The position numbers and the translations under genes are program-made. 64,000 nucleotides of DNA from Paraburkholderia sp. DHOC27. GTDB lineage: Bacteria; Pseudomonadota; Gammaproteobacteria; Burkholderiales; Burkholderiaceae. Positions 42,909 through 52,700 of the stretch are shown here, piece by piece (position 1 is the first letter of the stretch; every line of letters starts with the position of its first letter). The notes under the pieces are model-generated. The model had not been told where the DNA came from and searched no databases. It was given only the letters and a program-made list of their open reading frames with translations. The stretch spans positions 1,478,141-1,542,140 of the forward strand of contig NZ_QVQV01000001.1 in NCBI RefSeq assembly GCF_003429005.1. Reading direction: 5' to 3'.

Positions 42909-44036
42909 ATGACGATGAAAAGGACTTTGCTGGCCGTCGCGCTGATGTCGGCCGGCGTGGCAGCGCAGGCTCAGACGAGCGTGACGCTGTATGGCCGCCT
43001 GGATGCGGGCATCGAGTATATGAGCGGTTTACCGGGTAACAACGGTACGGGTTCCAACTCGCGCTGGCGTCAGGAAAGCGGCGACTGGGGCACGAGCCTG
43101 TGGGGTTTGAAAGGCTCTGAGGATCTGGGTGGTGGTAATGCGGCGGTTTTTCAGTTGGAAGGCGCGTTTAGTACTGCTACGGGTCAACTGGGGCTGTCCG
43201 GATCGCTGTTCGACCGGATTGCGAACGTAGGCTTGTCGAATAACACCTTCGGTACTGCGTTGTTGGGCCGTCAGTTGCAGATCGCCAACGGCGACTGGGA
43301 CTTCGATCCGTTCGGCCAGTCGAACTGGTCGTCGGCGTCGCTCGTGCGTGGCCGTAACTGGGAACACACCAGCAACAATATTTCGTATCAGTCGCCGAAG
43401 ATCGATGGTGTCGACGTTTACGGTCAGTATGGTCTCGGCAACTCGACCAACTTCAACGAAGGCGTGGCGGGTGCAGCCACCGGACGCACCGACGGCCTGC
43501 AACTCACGTACACGAATTCGCTGTTCCAGTTGCGCGGCATCTACGACGAAATCCGCGACCCGCTCAACGGTCAACTGGACAACCCGTTCACCGCTTCGCG
43601 TGAATACTTTGCCGGTGCCAATCTGTTCCTCGGCAAGGTCAAGGTACAAGCCGCGTTCACGGCTGAGCGCACTTCGGGTGGTGTCGTGACGCCGGCCGGT
43701 TCGCCGACTGCACCGACCACGGCGGATATGGAGTGGGGCGGCGTGACCTACCAGGCAACGCCGGCGGCCGCGTTGATCGCAGCGGTTTACCACGTCAACA
43801 CGAACAATGGCGGCGGCAACGCCACCATTTATACGGTTGGCGGCTCGTATAACCTGTCCAAGCGGACGTTGTTCGATATCCAGATTGCCCAGGTGCGTAA
43901 CAGCTCGACGGCGAACTTCGGTCTCGATGCGAACAGCGAAGGCCCTGGCGGCCTGACCGATGGCGTGTACAACGAAAACCCGGTGCAGGGTCACACGCAA
44001 ACTGGCGTGTATGCCGGTATTCAGCACTCGTTCTAA
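42909..44036 (+). CDS. Outer-membrane general porin (OmpC-like, Gram-negative porin family)
   Basis: 375 residues from the ATG at 42909, directly after GGAGGAGAGG; an ATG two codons later is equally placed. Signal peptide ends at AQAQ; the mature N-terminus SVTLYGRLDAGIEYMSG and the C-terminal Phe (GVYAGIQHSF) are hallmarks of a 16-strand beta-barrel trimer porin of Burkholderiaceae. The body shows alternating beta strands with Asn/Gly-rich loops. Followed by two terminators. Confidence 0.93.
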   Translation: MTMKRTLLAVALMSAGVAAQAQTSVTLYGRLDAGIEYMSGLPGNNGTGSNSRWRQESGDWGTSLWGLKGSEDLGGGNAAVFQLEGAFSTATGQLGLSGSLFDRIANVGLSNNTFGTALLGRQLQIANGDWDFDPFGQSNWSSASLVRGRNWEHTSNNISYQSPKIDGVDVYGQYGLGNSTNFNEGVAGAATGRTDGLQLTYTNSLFQLRGIYDEIRDPLNGQLDNPFTASREYFAGANLFLGKVKVQAAFTAERTSGGVVTPAGSPTAPTTADMEWGGVTYQATPAAALIAAVYHVNTNNGGGNATIYTVGGSYNLSKRTLFDIQIAQVRNSSTANFGLDANSEGPGGLTDGVYNENPVQGHTQTGVYAGIQHSF

Positions 44037-44062
44037 TGTGATGGGATGCAATTAGACGTAAT

Positions 44063-44102
44063 TGGCCGGCTGCGCTCTAGCCTCGCGTAGCCGGCCATTT
44101 TT
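44063..44102 (+). terminator. Porin terminator 1
   Basis: TGGCCGGCT (44063-44071) with AGCCGGCCA (44089-44097), then TTTTT. Stem of 9 bp with a 17-nt loop. Confidence 0.75.
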
Positions 44103-44127
44103 CACGTCGCATTGAGAGGCGCGTGAC

Positions 44128-44161
44128 GGCGCAATTCTTTACGGAATTGCGCCTTTTTTTT
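44128..44161 (+). terminator. Porin terminator 2
   Basis: GGCGCAATTC (44128-44137) with GAATTGCGCC (44144-44153), followed by eight T. This is a canonical rho-independent terminator, only about 25 bp after the first and just before the end of the convergent phnE. Confidence 0.92.
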
Positions 44162-44176
44162 CGCGCCCGAACGGTT

Positions 44177-45001
44177 TCAGATTACTTTTTCACGCAGCCA
44201 CGCGGAGGCGAGATCGATGGCAGTCACGACGACGATCACCATGATCAGCACGGCGGCAGTGGACGCATAGTCGAACGAGCGGATCGACTCGTACAGCACC
44301 ACGCCGATCCCACCCGCGCCCACCATGCCCACCACCATCGCCGAGCGCACGTTCGATTCGAAGCGATAGAGCGCATACGAAATCCACAGCGGCATGACCT
44401 GCGGCAGCACGGCGTAGATGATCTCGTCGAGCCCGGTCGCGCCGGTTGCACGCACGCCTTCGGCGGGACGCGGATCAATGGCTTCGACCGCCTCGGCGAA
44501 CAGCTTGGCCAGCACGCCGGTGGTATGCACCCACAGCGCGAGTACGCCGGCAAACGGGCCGAGTCCAACCGCGACGATGAACAGCATCGCGAACACCATT
44601 TCATTGATGGCGCGACAGGCGTCCATCAGGCGGCGCACCGGCTGCACGACCCACTGCGGCGCCATGTTGCGCGCACACATCAGACCGCACGGCACGGCGC
44701 ACACCAGCGACAGCACTGTCCCCCACACCGCCACCGAAATCGTCACGTACATTTCGTGCACATACGTGCGCCATTCCGCGAAATTCGGCGGGAAGAAGTC
44801 CTTGGCGAACTGGCCCATGTTGCCGGCGTCCGACCACAGATCGAGCGGCCGCATGTCCGCGCCATGCCAGCCCACGCCCAGCACGACGATCACGGCAACC
44901 CAGCCGAGCAGCGACCACCAGCTCCGCTTGCCCGTATCCTGAGCGGCGGGTGGCGCGACCGGCGGCGTCGGGCGTGTGGCGGCGAAGTCGGCGGCGCTCA
45001 T
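44177..45001 (-). CDS. phnE: PhnE, phosphonate ABC transporter permease
   Basis: 274 residues with about six hydrophobic segments. The permease EAA loop is visible ([35 protein letters not shown], about residues 165-200). The ATG at 45001 overlaps the phnD stop (ATGA). Its last segments ([19 protein letters not shown]) match PhnE. Forms the membrane pore with PhnC as ATPase and PhnD as binding protein. Confidence 0.93.
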   Translation of the reverse strand: MSAADFAATRPTPPVAPPAAQDTGKRSWWSLLGWVAVIVVLGVGWHGADMRPLDLWSDAGNMGQFAKDFFPPNFAEWRTYVHEMYVTISVAVWGTVLSLVCAVPCGLMCARNMAPQWVVQPVRRLMDACRAINEMVFAMLFIVAVGLGPFAGVLALWVHTTGVLAKLFAEAVEAIDPRPAEGVRATGATGLDEIIYAVLPQVMPLWISYALYRFESNVRSAMVVGMVGAGGIGVVLYESIRSFDYASTAAVLIMVIVVVTAIDLASAWLREKVI

Positions 45002-45962
45002 GGCTTGGGCGTCGCGGTGTTCAACGCGCTCAGCTTCGCGTCGAGCGCGGCGAGTTGCGTCTTGCGATCGTCGTCCGACAGATGCGTGTCGGTCTCGACC
45101 TTCTGCTTCTGCTGATACAGCGAAATCTGGCGGATCGGCAGCAACTGCGCATCGGTAGAGGGTGCAAAGCCGCCGTAGCCCGTAATCGCCATCATCACGG
45201 CCTTTTCATGCGGATCTTTCTTGCCGTAGTTCAGGAAGAACGTTCGCACCTTGTCCTTGGTGGCCTGCGGCAGATCCTTGCGCCACACCAGCGGGTCCGA
45301 GGCGATCTCCGACGATTCCCACAGCACGCGAACCTGCGCGAACTTGTCCGGGTGATCGCGCTTGAGCGAGTCGAGCAGATCGGTGTTGTTGGTCGCAATG
45401 TCGATCTTGTTGTTGATCACGGCGAGCATGTTGGCCTGGTGGCTCGACGGCAACACGGCCTTGAACGACGTATTCACCGGCGTGTTGTGTTTGGCGAACA
45501 GGTAGTAGCCAGGAATCAGCGTGCCGGAGGTGGAGTTCGGATCACCAAATCCGAGCGTGACGTCTTGGTGTTCTTGAATACATCGTCGAGCGTCTTGAAG
45601 CGGCTGTTGACGTTGGTGATCAACACGGACTTGTAGCCCGTCGCGCCGTTTGCATACACCACACGCGCAAAGACTTCTCCGTTGGCGCGATCCACCGCTT
45701 CCATTGCCGAGGCGTTGCCGAAGTAACCGACCTGCACCTTGTTAAAGCGCATGGCTTCGATGATGCCGGCGTAGTCCGTGGCGAAATAGGCCTTGATTTG
45801 CAGGCCGGTTTGCTTGCTCATGTCGTCCACCAGCGGTTGCCAGCGTTGGGCGAGCACAGCGGACGAATCCGTGGAGATGATGCCGAGGCTGAGATCTTCG
45901 GCGTGGGCCGCGAGACAGGCGAACGCGGCCGCGCCGGCGATCAGTGAGCGCAGGAATTTCAT
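44998..45962 (-). pseudogene. phnD: PhnD, phosphonate-binding protein, frameshifted in this sequence
   Basis: The N-terminal part (ATG at 45962, signal peptide MKFLRSLIAGAAAFACLAAHA, then DLSLGIISTDSSAVLAQRW) is in frame to the segment ...DDVFKNTK near 45566; the frame then runs into 15 foreign residues and a stop at 45516. The C-terminal part continues in another frame: DVTLGFGDPNSTSGTLIPGYYLF and so on to the stop at 44998. Adding one G after AAG (near 45563-45567, reading aag gac gtc) restores one 321-residue PhnD. So the gene has a 1-bp deletion, or the sequence has an error there. The stop overlaps phnE, and the gene lies 48 bp from phnC. Both parts look otherwise undecayed. Confidence 0.85.
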
Positions 45963-46008
45963 GGTGGTCAATCCAGTGGGCTGATGTGAAAAAAGACGGC
46001 GCGACGGA

Positions 46009-46872
46009 TCAGGCAGAGTGCACGGGGTCGAGCGCGAACGCGTAACGCTGCTGCGCAAGCGGCGCGCTGGCGGGCGGCGTTGCCGTGCCGTTGGCGGTTT
46101 CCTCGTACAGTTCGCGGACGTCGTCGCCATAAAGCTGCTGGAGCAGAACTGGTGTGAGCGCGGCGGACGGACCGTCATAGACGATCTTGCCCTGGCGCAG
46201 CGCAACCGTGCGCGGGCAATACTGCATGGCGATGTCCACCTGATGCAGCGAAACCAGCACGGTCAGACCGTGATCGCGATTCAGTACGCGCAGCATGTCC
46301 ATCACGCGGCGCGACGATTCCGGGTCCAGCGAGGCAATCGGCTCGTCCGCGAGCACGATGCGCGCACGCTGCACCAGCGCACGCGCGAGCGCCGCGCGTT
46401 GCTGCTGACCGCCGGAGAGCGTCGAGGCGCGTTCCTGCGCATGTTCGGCAATCCCGACTTCACCGAGCGCGGCAAGTGAAAGCGCGCGTTCGTCGCGCGG
46501 GAAACGGCCAATCACGCGCCGCCAGAACGGCAGGCGCGACAGCGCGCCGATCAGCACGTTGGCTTGAACCGAGAGCCGGTTGACCAGATTGAACTGCTGG
46601 AACACGAAACCGATATCGCGGCGAATGCGCCGCACTTCGCGCACGAGGCGGCCGTTTTGCTGAATTGGGCGGCCGAGAATCGAGATCTGCGACGGCTGCG
46701 GATCGGAGACGGTGAAGCCCGCGATGTGCCGCAGCAAGGTCGATTTGCCCGAACCCGAGGCGCCGATCAGCGCCACCATCTCGCCGGGTGCGACGCGTAG
46801 ATCGATTTCGTCGAGTGCCTTGCGGCCGTTCGTGAACGTCTTGCTCAGACGTTCGATGCGGATTGCTTCCAT
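46009..46872 (-). CDS. phnC: PhnC, phosphonate ABC transporter ATPase
   Basis: 287 residues from the ATG at 46872 (GGGG upstream). Walker [11 protein letters not shown]-loop FVFQQFNLV, signature [17 protein letters not shown], Walker [17 protein letters not shown], and H-loop [10 protein letters not shown]. The HQVD segment and the length match PhnC. First gene of phnC-phnD-phnE. A palindrome sharing its core with the phnG-phnF operator lies about 88 bp upstream. Confidence 0.93.
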   Translation of the reverse strand: MEAIRIERLSKTFTNGRKALDEIDLRVAPGEMVALIGASGSGKSTLLRHIAGFTVSDPQPSQISILGRPIQQNGRLVREVRRIRRDIGFVFQQFNLVNRLSVQANVLIGALSRLPFWRRVIGRFPRDERALSLAALGEVGIAEHAQERASTLSGGQQQRAALARALVQRARIVLADEPIASLDPESSRRVMDMLRVLNRDHGLTVLVSLHQVDIAMQYCPRTVALRQGKIVYDGPSAALTPVLLQQLYGDDVRELYEETANGTATPPASAPLAQQRYAFALDPVHSA

Positions 46873-47173
46873 GCGTACCCCGTCGATGCATCCGGCCACT
46901 GCCGGAACGTGTTGCACATTCTAGGAAGCCTCTGTGACGGTTGAGTGAAGGTATCTCAACGTCTAGACGACTATATCTTTGAGGATGCAAAAACGCGCGA
47001 CGTTGCACGCATCACCTGCAGCAGCGATGTGACACGCGCATGACATGTCATGCGCGCGCTGCACCTAAATGCGTATCGTCATCTAGGATCGGCCGCGAAC
47101 ACGCTATATTGCTGAAAAGATCGCGTGCCGTCCCCAATAACCTTGCAATTACATTCGGACATCCGGCGTCGCC
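46873..47173. other. Divergent intergenic region phnC / M14 peptidase
   Basis: 300 bp with the phnC promoter on the minus strand and the peptidase promoter on the plus strand. The PhnF-like palindrome at 46958-46970 is the only clear element. No gene supported. Confidence 0.5.
46958..46970. promoter_or_regulatory. Second PhnF-like operator, upstream of phnC
   Basis: AACGTCTAGACGA: a 10-bp perfect palindrome CGTCTAGACG (46960-46969) sharing AACGTCTAGACG with the 22-bp operator at 16030-16051. Located about 88 bp before the phnC start. Confidence 0.6.
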
Positions 47174-48214
47174 ATGCAGGCTAAGGCTCTCAGTCTTCTT
47201 CCGGACACCTTTGCGGAGTACGAAGAACTCAAAACGATTCTCGCGGCGGGGCGCGCGAGTTTCGATGTCCGCACCCTGTGCGAGGCGAAGGTGCACGGCC
47301 GGACCTTCCCGGTGCAGACGGCGAGCATTGGCTCGAGCGATCCGCTCGCGCCCGCGATCGGTTTCTTTGGCGGCATCCACGGGCTGGAGCGCATCGGCAC
47401 GCAACTCGTGCTCGACTACATGCGTGCGTTGCTGTCGCGGCTCGAATGGGACGAAGTGCTGATGCGCCAACTGCAGTCCATTCGTCTGATCTTTATGCCC
47501 ATCTGCAATCCCGGCGGCATGTGGGCCGCGACGCGTGCCAATCCGAACGGCGTGGATCTGATGCGCAACGCGCCGCAGGATGCCGATGAACGTGTGCCGC
47601 CACTGGCCGGCGGCCAGCGCGTAGGTCCGTGGTTGCCCTGGTATCGCGGCAAGGTCGGCGCGCCAATGGAAGTGGAAGCAGCGGCGCTGGTGCGGCTGGT
47701 GCAGGAAGAACTCGCCTCGCGGCCGCTCAGCTTCGCGCTCGATTGCCACTCGGGCTACGGCTGGAGCGACAGCATCTGGTTTCCGTATGCGCGCACGCGC
47801 AAGCTGATGCCGCATCTGCCGGAGATGTACGCGCTCAAGACGATGTTCGAACGCGCGCATCCCCATCATGGCTACGCGTTCGAACCGCAAAGCCATCAAT
47901 ATCTGCTGCATGGCGATCTATGGGACTACGCGTACGATCGCACGCCGGCACCCAACGTATTCCTGCCCATGACGCTCGAACTCGGTTCGTGGTTGTGGAT
48001 CAAGAAGAATCCGCGCCAGCTGTTTTCGCGTCAGGGCATGTTCAATCCGGTGAAGGCGCATCGCACGGCGCGCGTGCTGCGGCGTCATGCGAACCTGCTC
48101 GATTTCCTGACGCGCGCGGCGTTTGCCTCGCAGCGCTGGCTGCCACATGGCGCCGAACGTCTGCAACTGCTGCAGACCGCGATTGAACACTGGTATCGGA
48201 CCAAGCCCGTATGA
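47174..48214 (+). CDS. M14-family zinc carboxypeptidase-like protein
   Basis: 346 residues. Zinc ligand pattern H69-x2-E72 (GGIHGLERIG) and H192 (LDCHSGYGW), and a likely catalytic Glu E269 (LPMTLELGSW). FMPICNPGGMWAATRANPNGVDLMRN is the substrate-side segment typical of the M14 D-like group (DUF2817-type). No signal peptide. Translation of the next gene starts within its stop codon (ATGA at 48211), so the two products likely act together. Substrate unknown. Confidence 0.85.
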   Translation: MQAKALSLLPDTFAEYEELKTILAAGRASFDVRTLCEAKVHGRTFPVQTASIGSSDPLAPAIGFFGGIHGLERIGTQLVLDYMRALLSRLEWDEVLMRQLQSIRLIFMPICNPGGMWAATRANPNGVDLMRNAPQDADERVPPLAGGQRVGPWLPWYRGKVGAPMEVEAAALVRLVQEELASRPLSFALDCHSGYGWSDSIWFPYARTRKLMPHLPEMYALKTMFERAHPHHGYAFEPQSHQYLLHGDLWDYAYDRTPAPNVFLPMTLELGSWLWIKKNPRQLFSRQGMFNPVKAHRTARVLRRHANLLDFLTRAAFASQRWLPHGAERLQLLQTAIEHWYRTKPV

Positions 48215-48996
48215 GCACGTGGATACTGCTGCGCGGACTCACGCGTGAGACCCGTCACTGGGGCACTTTTCCTGCGCGGCTGCGCGAAGCGGTGCAGGCA
48301 GAACGTCTCTTGCCGCTGGATCTGCCCGGCAACGGCACGCTCACCGCGTTGCGTGCGCCTGCCGAAGTGGCGCGCGTGGTGTCGTCGGTACGGCTTGGCG
48401 TGTTGCAGAGCGGCGTGCCTGGTCCTTACCGTGTGCTGGCCATGTCGCTGGGCGGTATGGTCGCGACCGCGTGGGCACAGCAATTTCCCGCTGAAATCGA
48501 GCGGCTGGTGTTGATCAATACCAGCATGCGGCCGTTTAGCCGCGCACCGGAACGGCTGCGACCGTCTGCATGGCCGCCACTGCTGCGCCTTGCGACGCAA
48601 TGGACACGCGCACCGGAAGCCGAGGCAGTGATTCATCAACTGACCTGCAATCAACGTGAAACGCAGGCAGCCGATCTTGCCGAGTGGGCCGCGATTCGCG
48701 AGAGCGCGCCCGTGAGCCGTGCCAACGCGTTGCGTCAGCTATGGGCCGCCGCGCGTTTCGATGCGGGGCCCGTGGTGCCGCGCTGCGCAACGCTAATTCT
48801 GTCGTCGGCACAAGACCGCCTGGTGAATCCGGTGTGCTCGGCGAAGCTGGCAGCGGCGTGGGGCGCCACGCATGCGCAGCATGAGTGGGCCGGGCACGAT
48901 CTGCCGCACGACGATCCCGTGTGGACGAGTGAGCGTGTGGGCGCGTGGCTGGCGGCACTGCCGCACGCGGCGGGCACCGAACAGAATACGTTTTGA
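48211..48996 (+). CDS. Alpha/beta hydrolase
   Basis: 261 residues. Nucleophile elbow AMSLGGM (Ser between Met and Leu), oxyanion region LLRGLTRETRHWG, DLPGNG, an acid in SSAQDRLV and a C-terminal His in WAGHDLPHDDP. Overlaps the upstream M14 gene by four bases (ATGA). Resembles small esterase/lactonase-type proteins; substrate unknown. Confidence 0.8.
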   Translation: MSTWILLRGLTRETRHWGTFPARLREAVQAERLLPLDLPGNGTLTALRAPAEVARVVSSVRLGVLQSGVPGPYRVLAMSLGGMVATAWAQQFPAEIERLVLINTSMRPFSRAPERLRPSAWPPLLRLATQWTRAPEAEAVIHQLTCNQRETQAADLAEWAAIRESAPVSRANALRQLWAAARFDAGPVVPRCATLILSSAQDRLVNPVCSAKLAAAWGATHAQHEWAGHDLPHDDPVWTSERVGAWLAALPHAAGTEQNTF

Positions 48997-49026
48997 TTGA
49001 TGAACAGACCTCAAGGAGAACACCGC

Positions 49027-49578
49027 ATGGCTTTACGTTTGATTTCGCGCCGCTCGCTGGCGTGTGTTTGCAGCATTGGATCGGCACTGCTGGCAAGTTC
49101 GGTCATGTTGCCTGGCGCGGCCCAGGCACAGACACAAGCCGTGGTGCCCGACATGCTGACACCTGCGGAGACGACCCACGTGGTGGCGGCGCTCAAGGCA
49201 AGCGGCACGCAAGTCTATGTCTGCAAGCGCGACGCGAACCAGCAGCTTGCGTGGGTCTTCAAGGCGCCGAGCGCGGACCTGTACGACGCGGCCGGACAAC
49301 TGGTCGTCAAGCACGGTGCCGGACCTTCGTGGCAGGCCACGGACGGCAGCAAGATCACCGGCAAGGTGCTCAAGCAGGCGGCGAATACGGATCAGGCGGA
49401 CAGCATTCCGCTGTTGTTGTTGCAGGCCACCAATGCGGGTGGTCCGGGGATGCTCGCCAACGTACGCTACGTGCAGCGGCTCGCCACCCGTGGCGGTGTC
49501 GCGCCGAGCGCACCCTGCACGCAGGAAGGCGAGGAGGGACGCAGTCCTTACCTCGCGGAATATCTGTTTCTCGAGTAA
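49027..49578 (+). CDS. DUF3455 periplasmic protein
   Basis: 183 residues from the ATG at 49027 (CAAGGAGAACACC upstream). Signal peptide (SRRSLACVCSIGSALLASSVMLPGAAQAQ). The mature part shows DUF3455 features: QVYVCKRDANQQLAWVFKAPSADLYDAAGQLVVKHGAGPSWQATDGSKITGK, then LLLLQATNAGGPGMLANVRYVQRLATRGGVAP. Function unknown. Confidence 0.83.
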   Translation: MALRLISRRSLACVCSIGSALLASSVMLPGAAQAQTQAVVPDMLTPAETTHVVAALKASGTQVYVCKRDANQQLAWVFKAPSADLYDAAGQLVVKHGAGPSWQATDGSKITGKVLKQAANTDQADSIPLLLLQATNAGGPGMLANVRYVQRLATRGGVAPSAPCTQEGEEGRSPYLAEYLFLE

Positions 49579-49763
49579 GGCAACGATCGAACCGGCACGC
49601 AGGCATAGTGCTGCATGCCGTGCCGTGTGACGGTTCGCGCAGCGCTGCAAGGCGAGGCGCGCTGAAGGAGAGTCGATGTGCGGATGCACATCGGGTTTCA
49701 GTGATCGGGCGCATAATCCGGTTCTGACGACGCAATAGATTGCCGCCCGCAGTGGAGGAGATC

Positions 49764-52700
49764 ATGCAAGCCAAGAACGAAGAATCCGTCGCGCACCTGC
49801 TGAACGATGTCATCGAATTCGCGCGGGAGCGATTGCCGCAGCCGGCCTTCGCTGTCGTCGAACCCTTCTTGCTGCACTACTACGATTTCGTCGACGCCGA
49901 CGATCTGCAAAGCCGGACCATTGCCGATCTATACGGCGCCGCGCTGGCGCACTGGCAAACGGCGCAGCGCTTCGTGGCGGGCAGCGAACGGCTGCGCGTC
50001 TACAACCCCATCCTCGAGCAGCACGGCTGGCATTCGGACCATACGGTCATCGAAATCGTCAACGACGACATGCCGTTTCTGGTCGATTCGGTGTCGATGG
50101 CGGTCAACCGGCTCGGCCTCGCGCTGCACTCTGTCGTGCATCCGGTGTTTCGCATCTGGCGCGGCGCCGACGGCAGCATCGTCCGCGTCGGCATGGGCGC
50201 GCAGAGCGTTCAGGATGGCGACGACGGTCATTCACAACTGGCGTCGTTCATTCACTTCGAAGTGGATCGATGCGGCGATGCCGCAAAACTCGCCGAGCTG
50301 AGAGACGACATCGCCAAAGTGCTGGGCGATGTGCGAGCAGCGGTGGAGGACTGGCCGAAAATCGTCGACATGGCGCGCGCCACCATCAAGAACATGAAAG
50401 CGCACGACCACGGCGTAGAAGGCGCTGAAGCGCGGGCCTTCCTCGAATGGATGGTGGATAACCATTTCACGTTTCTCGGTCAGCGCGACTACGAACTGGT
50501 TTCGCATGACGGCGGCTTTGGTCTGCGTGCGGTGGCTGCCTCGGGACTCGGCATTCTGCGCGAGACGCTGCGGCCCGTGAACGCGACGGAGATCACGCCG
50601 CTGCCGCCCGCCGCCGCGCAGATCATCACGGCGGCCTCGCCAATTTTCCTGACCAAAGCGAATTCACGCGCCACCGTGCATCGCCCGGGCTATCTGGATT
50701 ACGTCGGCATCAAGCTCACCGGCGCGGATGGCAAGACCATCGGCGAGCGGCGTTTCATTGGGCTCTACACGTCCACGGCGTATTTCGTTTCGGCTGCGGA
50801 AATTCCGATTGTGCGGCGCAAATGCGCGAACATCGTCAGACGGGCGGGTTTCCTGCCGAAGGGGCATCTGGCGAAATCGCTCGTGACAGTGCTCGAAACC
50901 TATCCACGCGACGAACTGTTTCAGGCCGAAGAAGATCAGCTTTACGACATCGCACTCGGCGTGCTGCGTTTGCAGGAGCATCAGCGCACGCGGCTCTTCG
51001 TGCGGCGCGATCGTTTCGACCGCTTCGTGTCGTGTCTGGTGTTCGTGCCGCGCGACAAGTACAACACCGACTTGCGGCGGCGCATCGCGAAGCTGTTGAT
51101 GGGCGCGTTCAACGGTGCGAGTGTGGAGTTCACGCCGCTCCTCTCCGAGTCGACACTCGCGCGGATTCATTTCGTCGTGCATGCCGAACCGGGTGCGATG
51201 CCCGAGGTGGACACGCGCGAACTCGAAGCGCGGCTCGTACAGGTGACGCGACGCTGGCAGGACGATCTGGCCGATGCGCTGCTCGATGCGTTTGGCGAAG
51301 AGCAGGGCAACCGCCTGTTGCAGCAGTACGCCGATTCGTTTCCTGCCGGCTATCGCGATGATTACCCGGCGCGTACCGCAGTGCGTGATATCGAACTGAT
51401 AGAACCGTTGCAGGGCAGCGAGCGCATCGCGATGAACCTGTATCGTCCCATCGAAGCGGGGCCGCGCGCATTTCGCTTTAAGGTGTACCGCGCCAATCAT
51501 CCTATTGCGCTGTCGCGCAGTTTGCCGATGCTCGAACATCTCGGCGTGCGGGTCGATGAAGAGCGGCCTTATCTGATCGAATCAGTGGGGGCGACGCCCG
51601 CGTGGGTGCACGATTTTGGACTCGAACTGGCGGACGATACGGAGTTCGATATCGAGCGCGTGAAGGATCTTTTCGAGGACGCCTTCCAGCAGGTGTGGAC
51701 CGGCGAAATAGAGAGCGACGATTTCAACCGGCTCGTGTTGCGCGCGCAACTCGGGGCGCGTGAGGTGACGATTCTGCGGGCGTATGCCAAGTATCTGCGC
51801 CAGGTGGGCTCCACCTTTAGCGACGCGTATATCGAGCGTGCGCTGACCGGCAATCCGGCAATTGCGCGCAAGCTGGTCGAACTCTTCGTGGCGCGCTTCG
51901 ATCCCAAAGCGGCCGATTCGCGCGATGCCCGCGTCGAACTGCTGCTGAAATGGATCGATACCGCGCTCGACCAGGTGCCGAACCTCGACGAGGATCGTAT
52001 CCTGCGGCAGTTTCTCGGCACCATCAAGGCAACCGAGCGCACCAACTACTACCGGCTCGATGAGCACGGCGCGCCGAAGCCTTACCTGTCGTTCAAGTTC
52101 AATCCCGCACACGTGCCGGGCTTGCCGGAACCCAAGCCGATGTTCGAGATCTGGGTGTATTCGCCGCGCGTGGAAGGGGTGCATCTGCGCGGTGGACGCG
52201 TGGCGCGCGGCGGCCTGCGCTGGTCGGACCGGCGCGAAGACTTCCGCACGGAAGTGCTGGGTCTGATGAAAGCGCAGATGGTGAAAAACGTGGTGATCGT
52301 GCCGGTGGGATCGAAAGGGGGCTTCGTGGTGAAGAACCCGCCGCCGCCGACTGACCGCGAAGCGTGGATGCGCGAAGGCATTGCCTGCTATCAGACCTTT
52401 TTGCGCGGCCTGCTCGATCTGACCGACAACCTCGCCGGCACCGAAATCGTGCCACCGCCGGACGTGGTGCGTCACGACCCGGATGATCCGTATCTGGTCG
52501 TGGCAGCCGACAAGGGCACGGCAACGTTCTCCGACTACGCCAACGCCATCTCCCACGAATACGGCTTCTGGCTCGACGACGCGTTTGCATCGGGCGGCTC
52601 GGTGGGCTACGACCACAAGAAAATGGCAATCACGGCGCGTGGCGCGTGGGAGTCGGTCAAGCGGCATTTCCGCGAGATGGGCGTCGATACCCAGACCACG

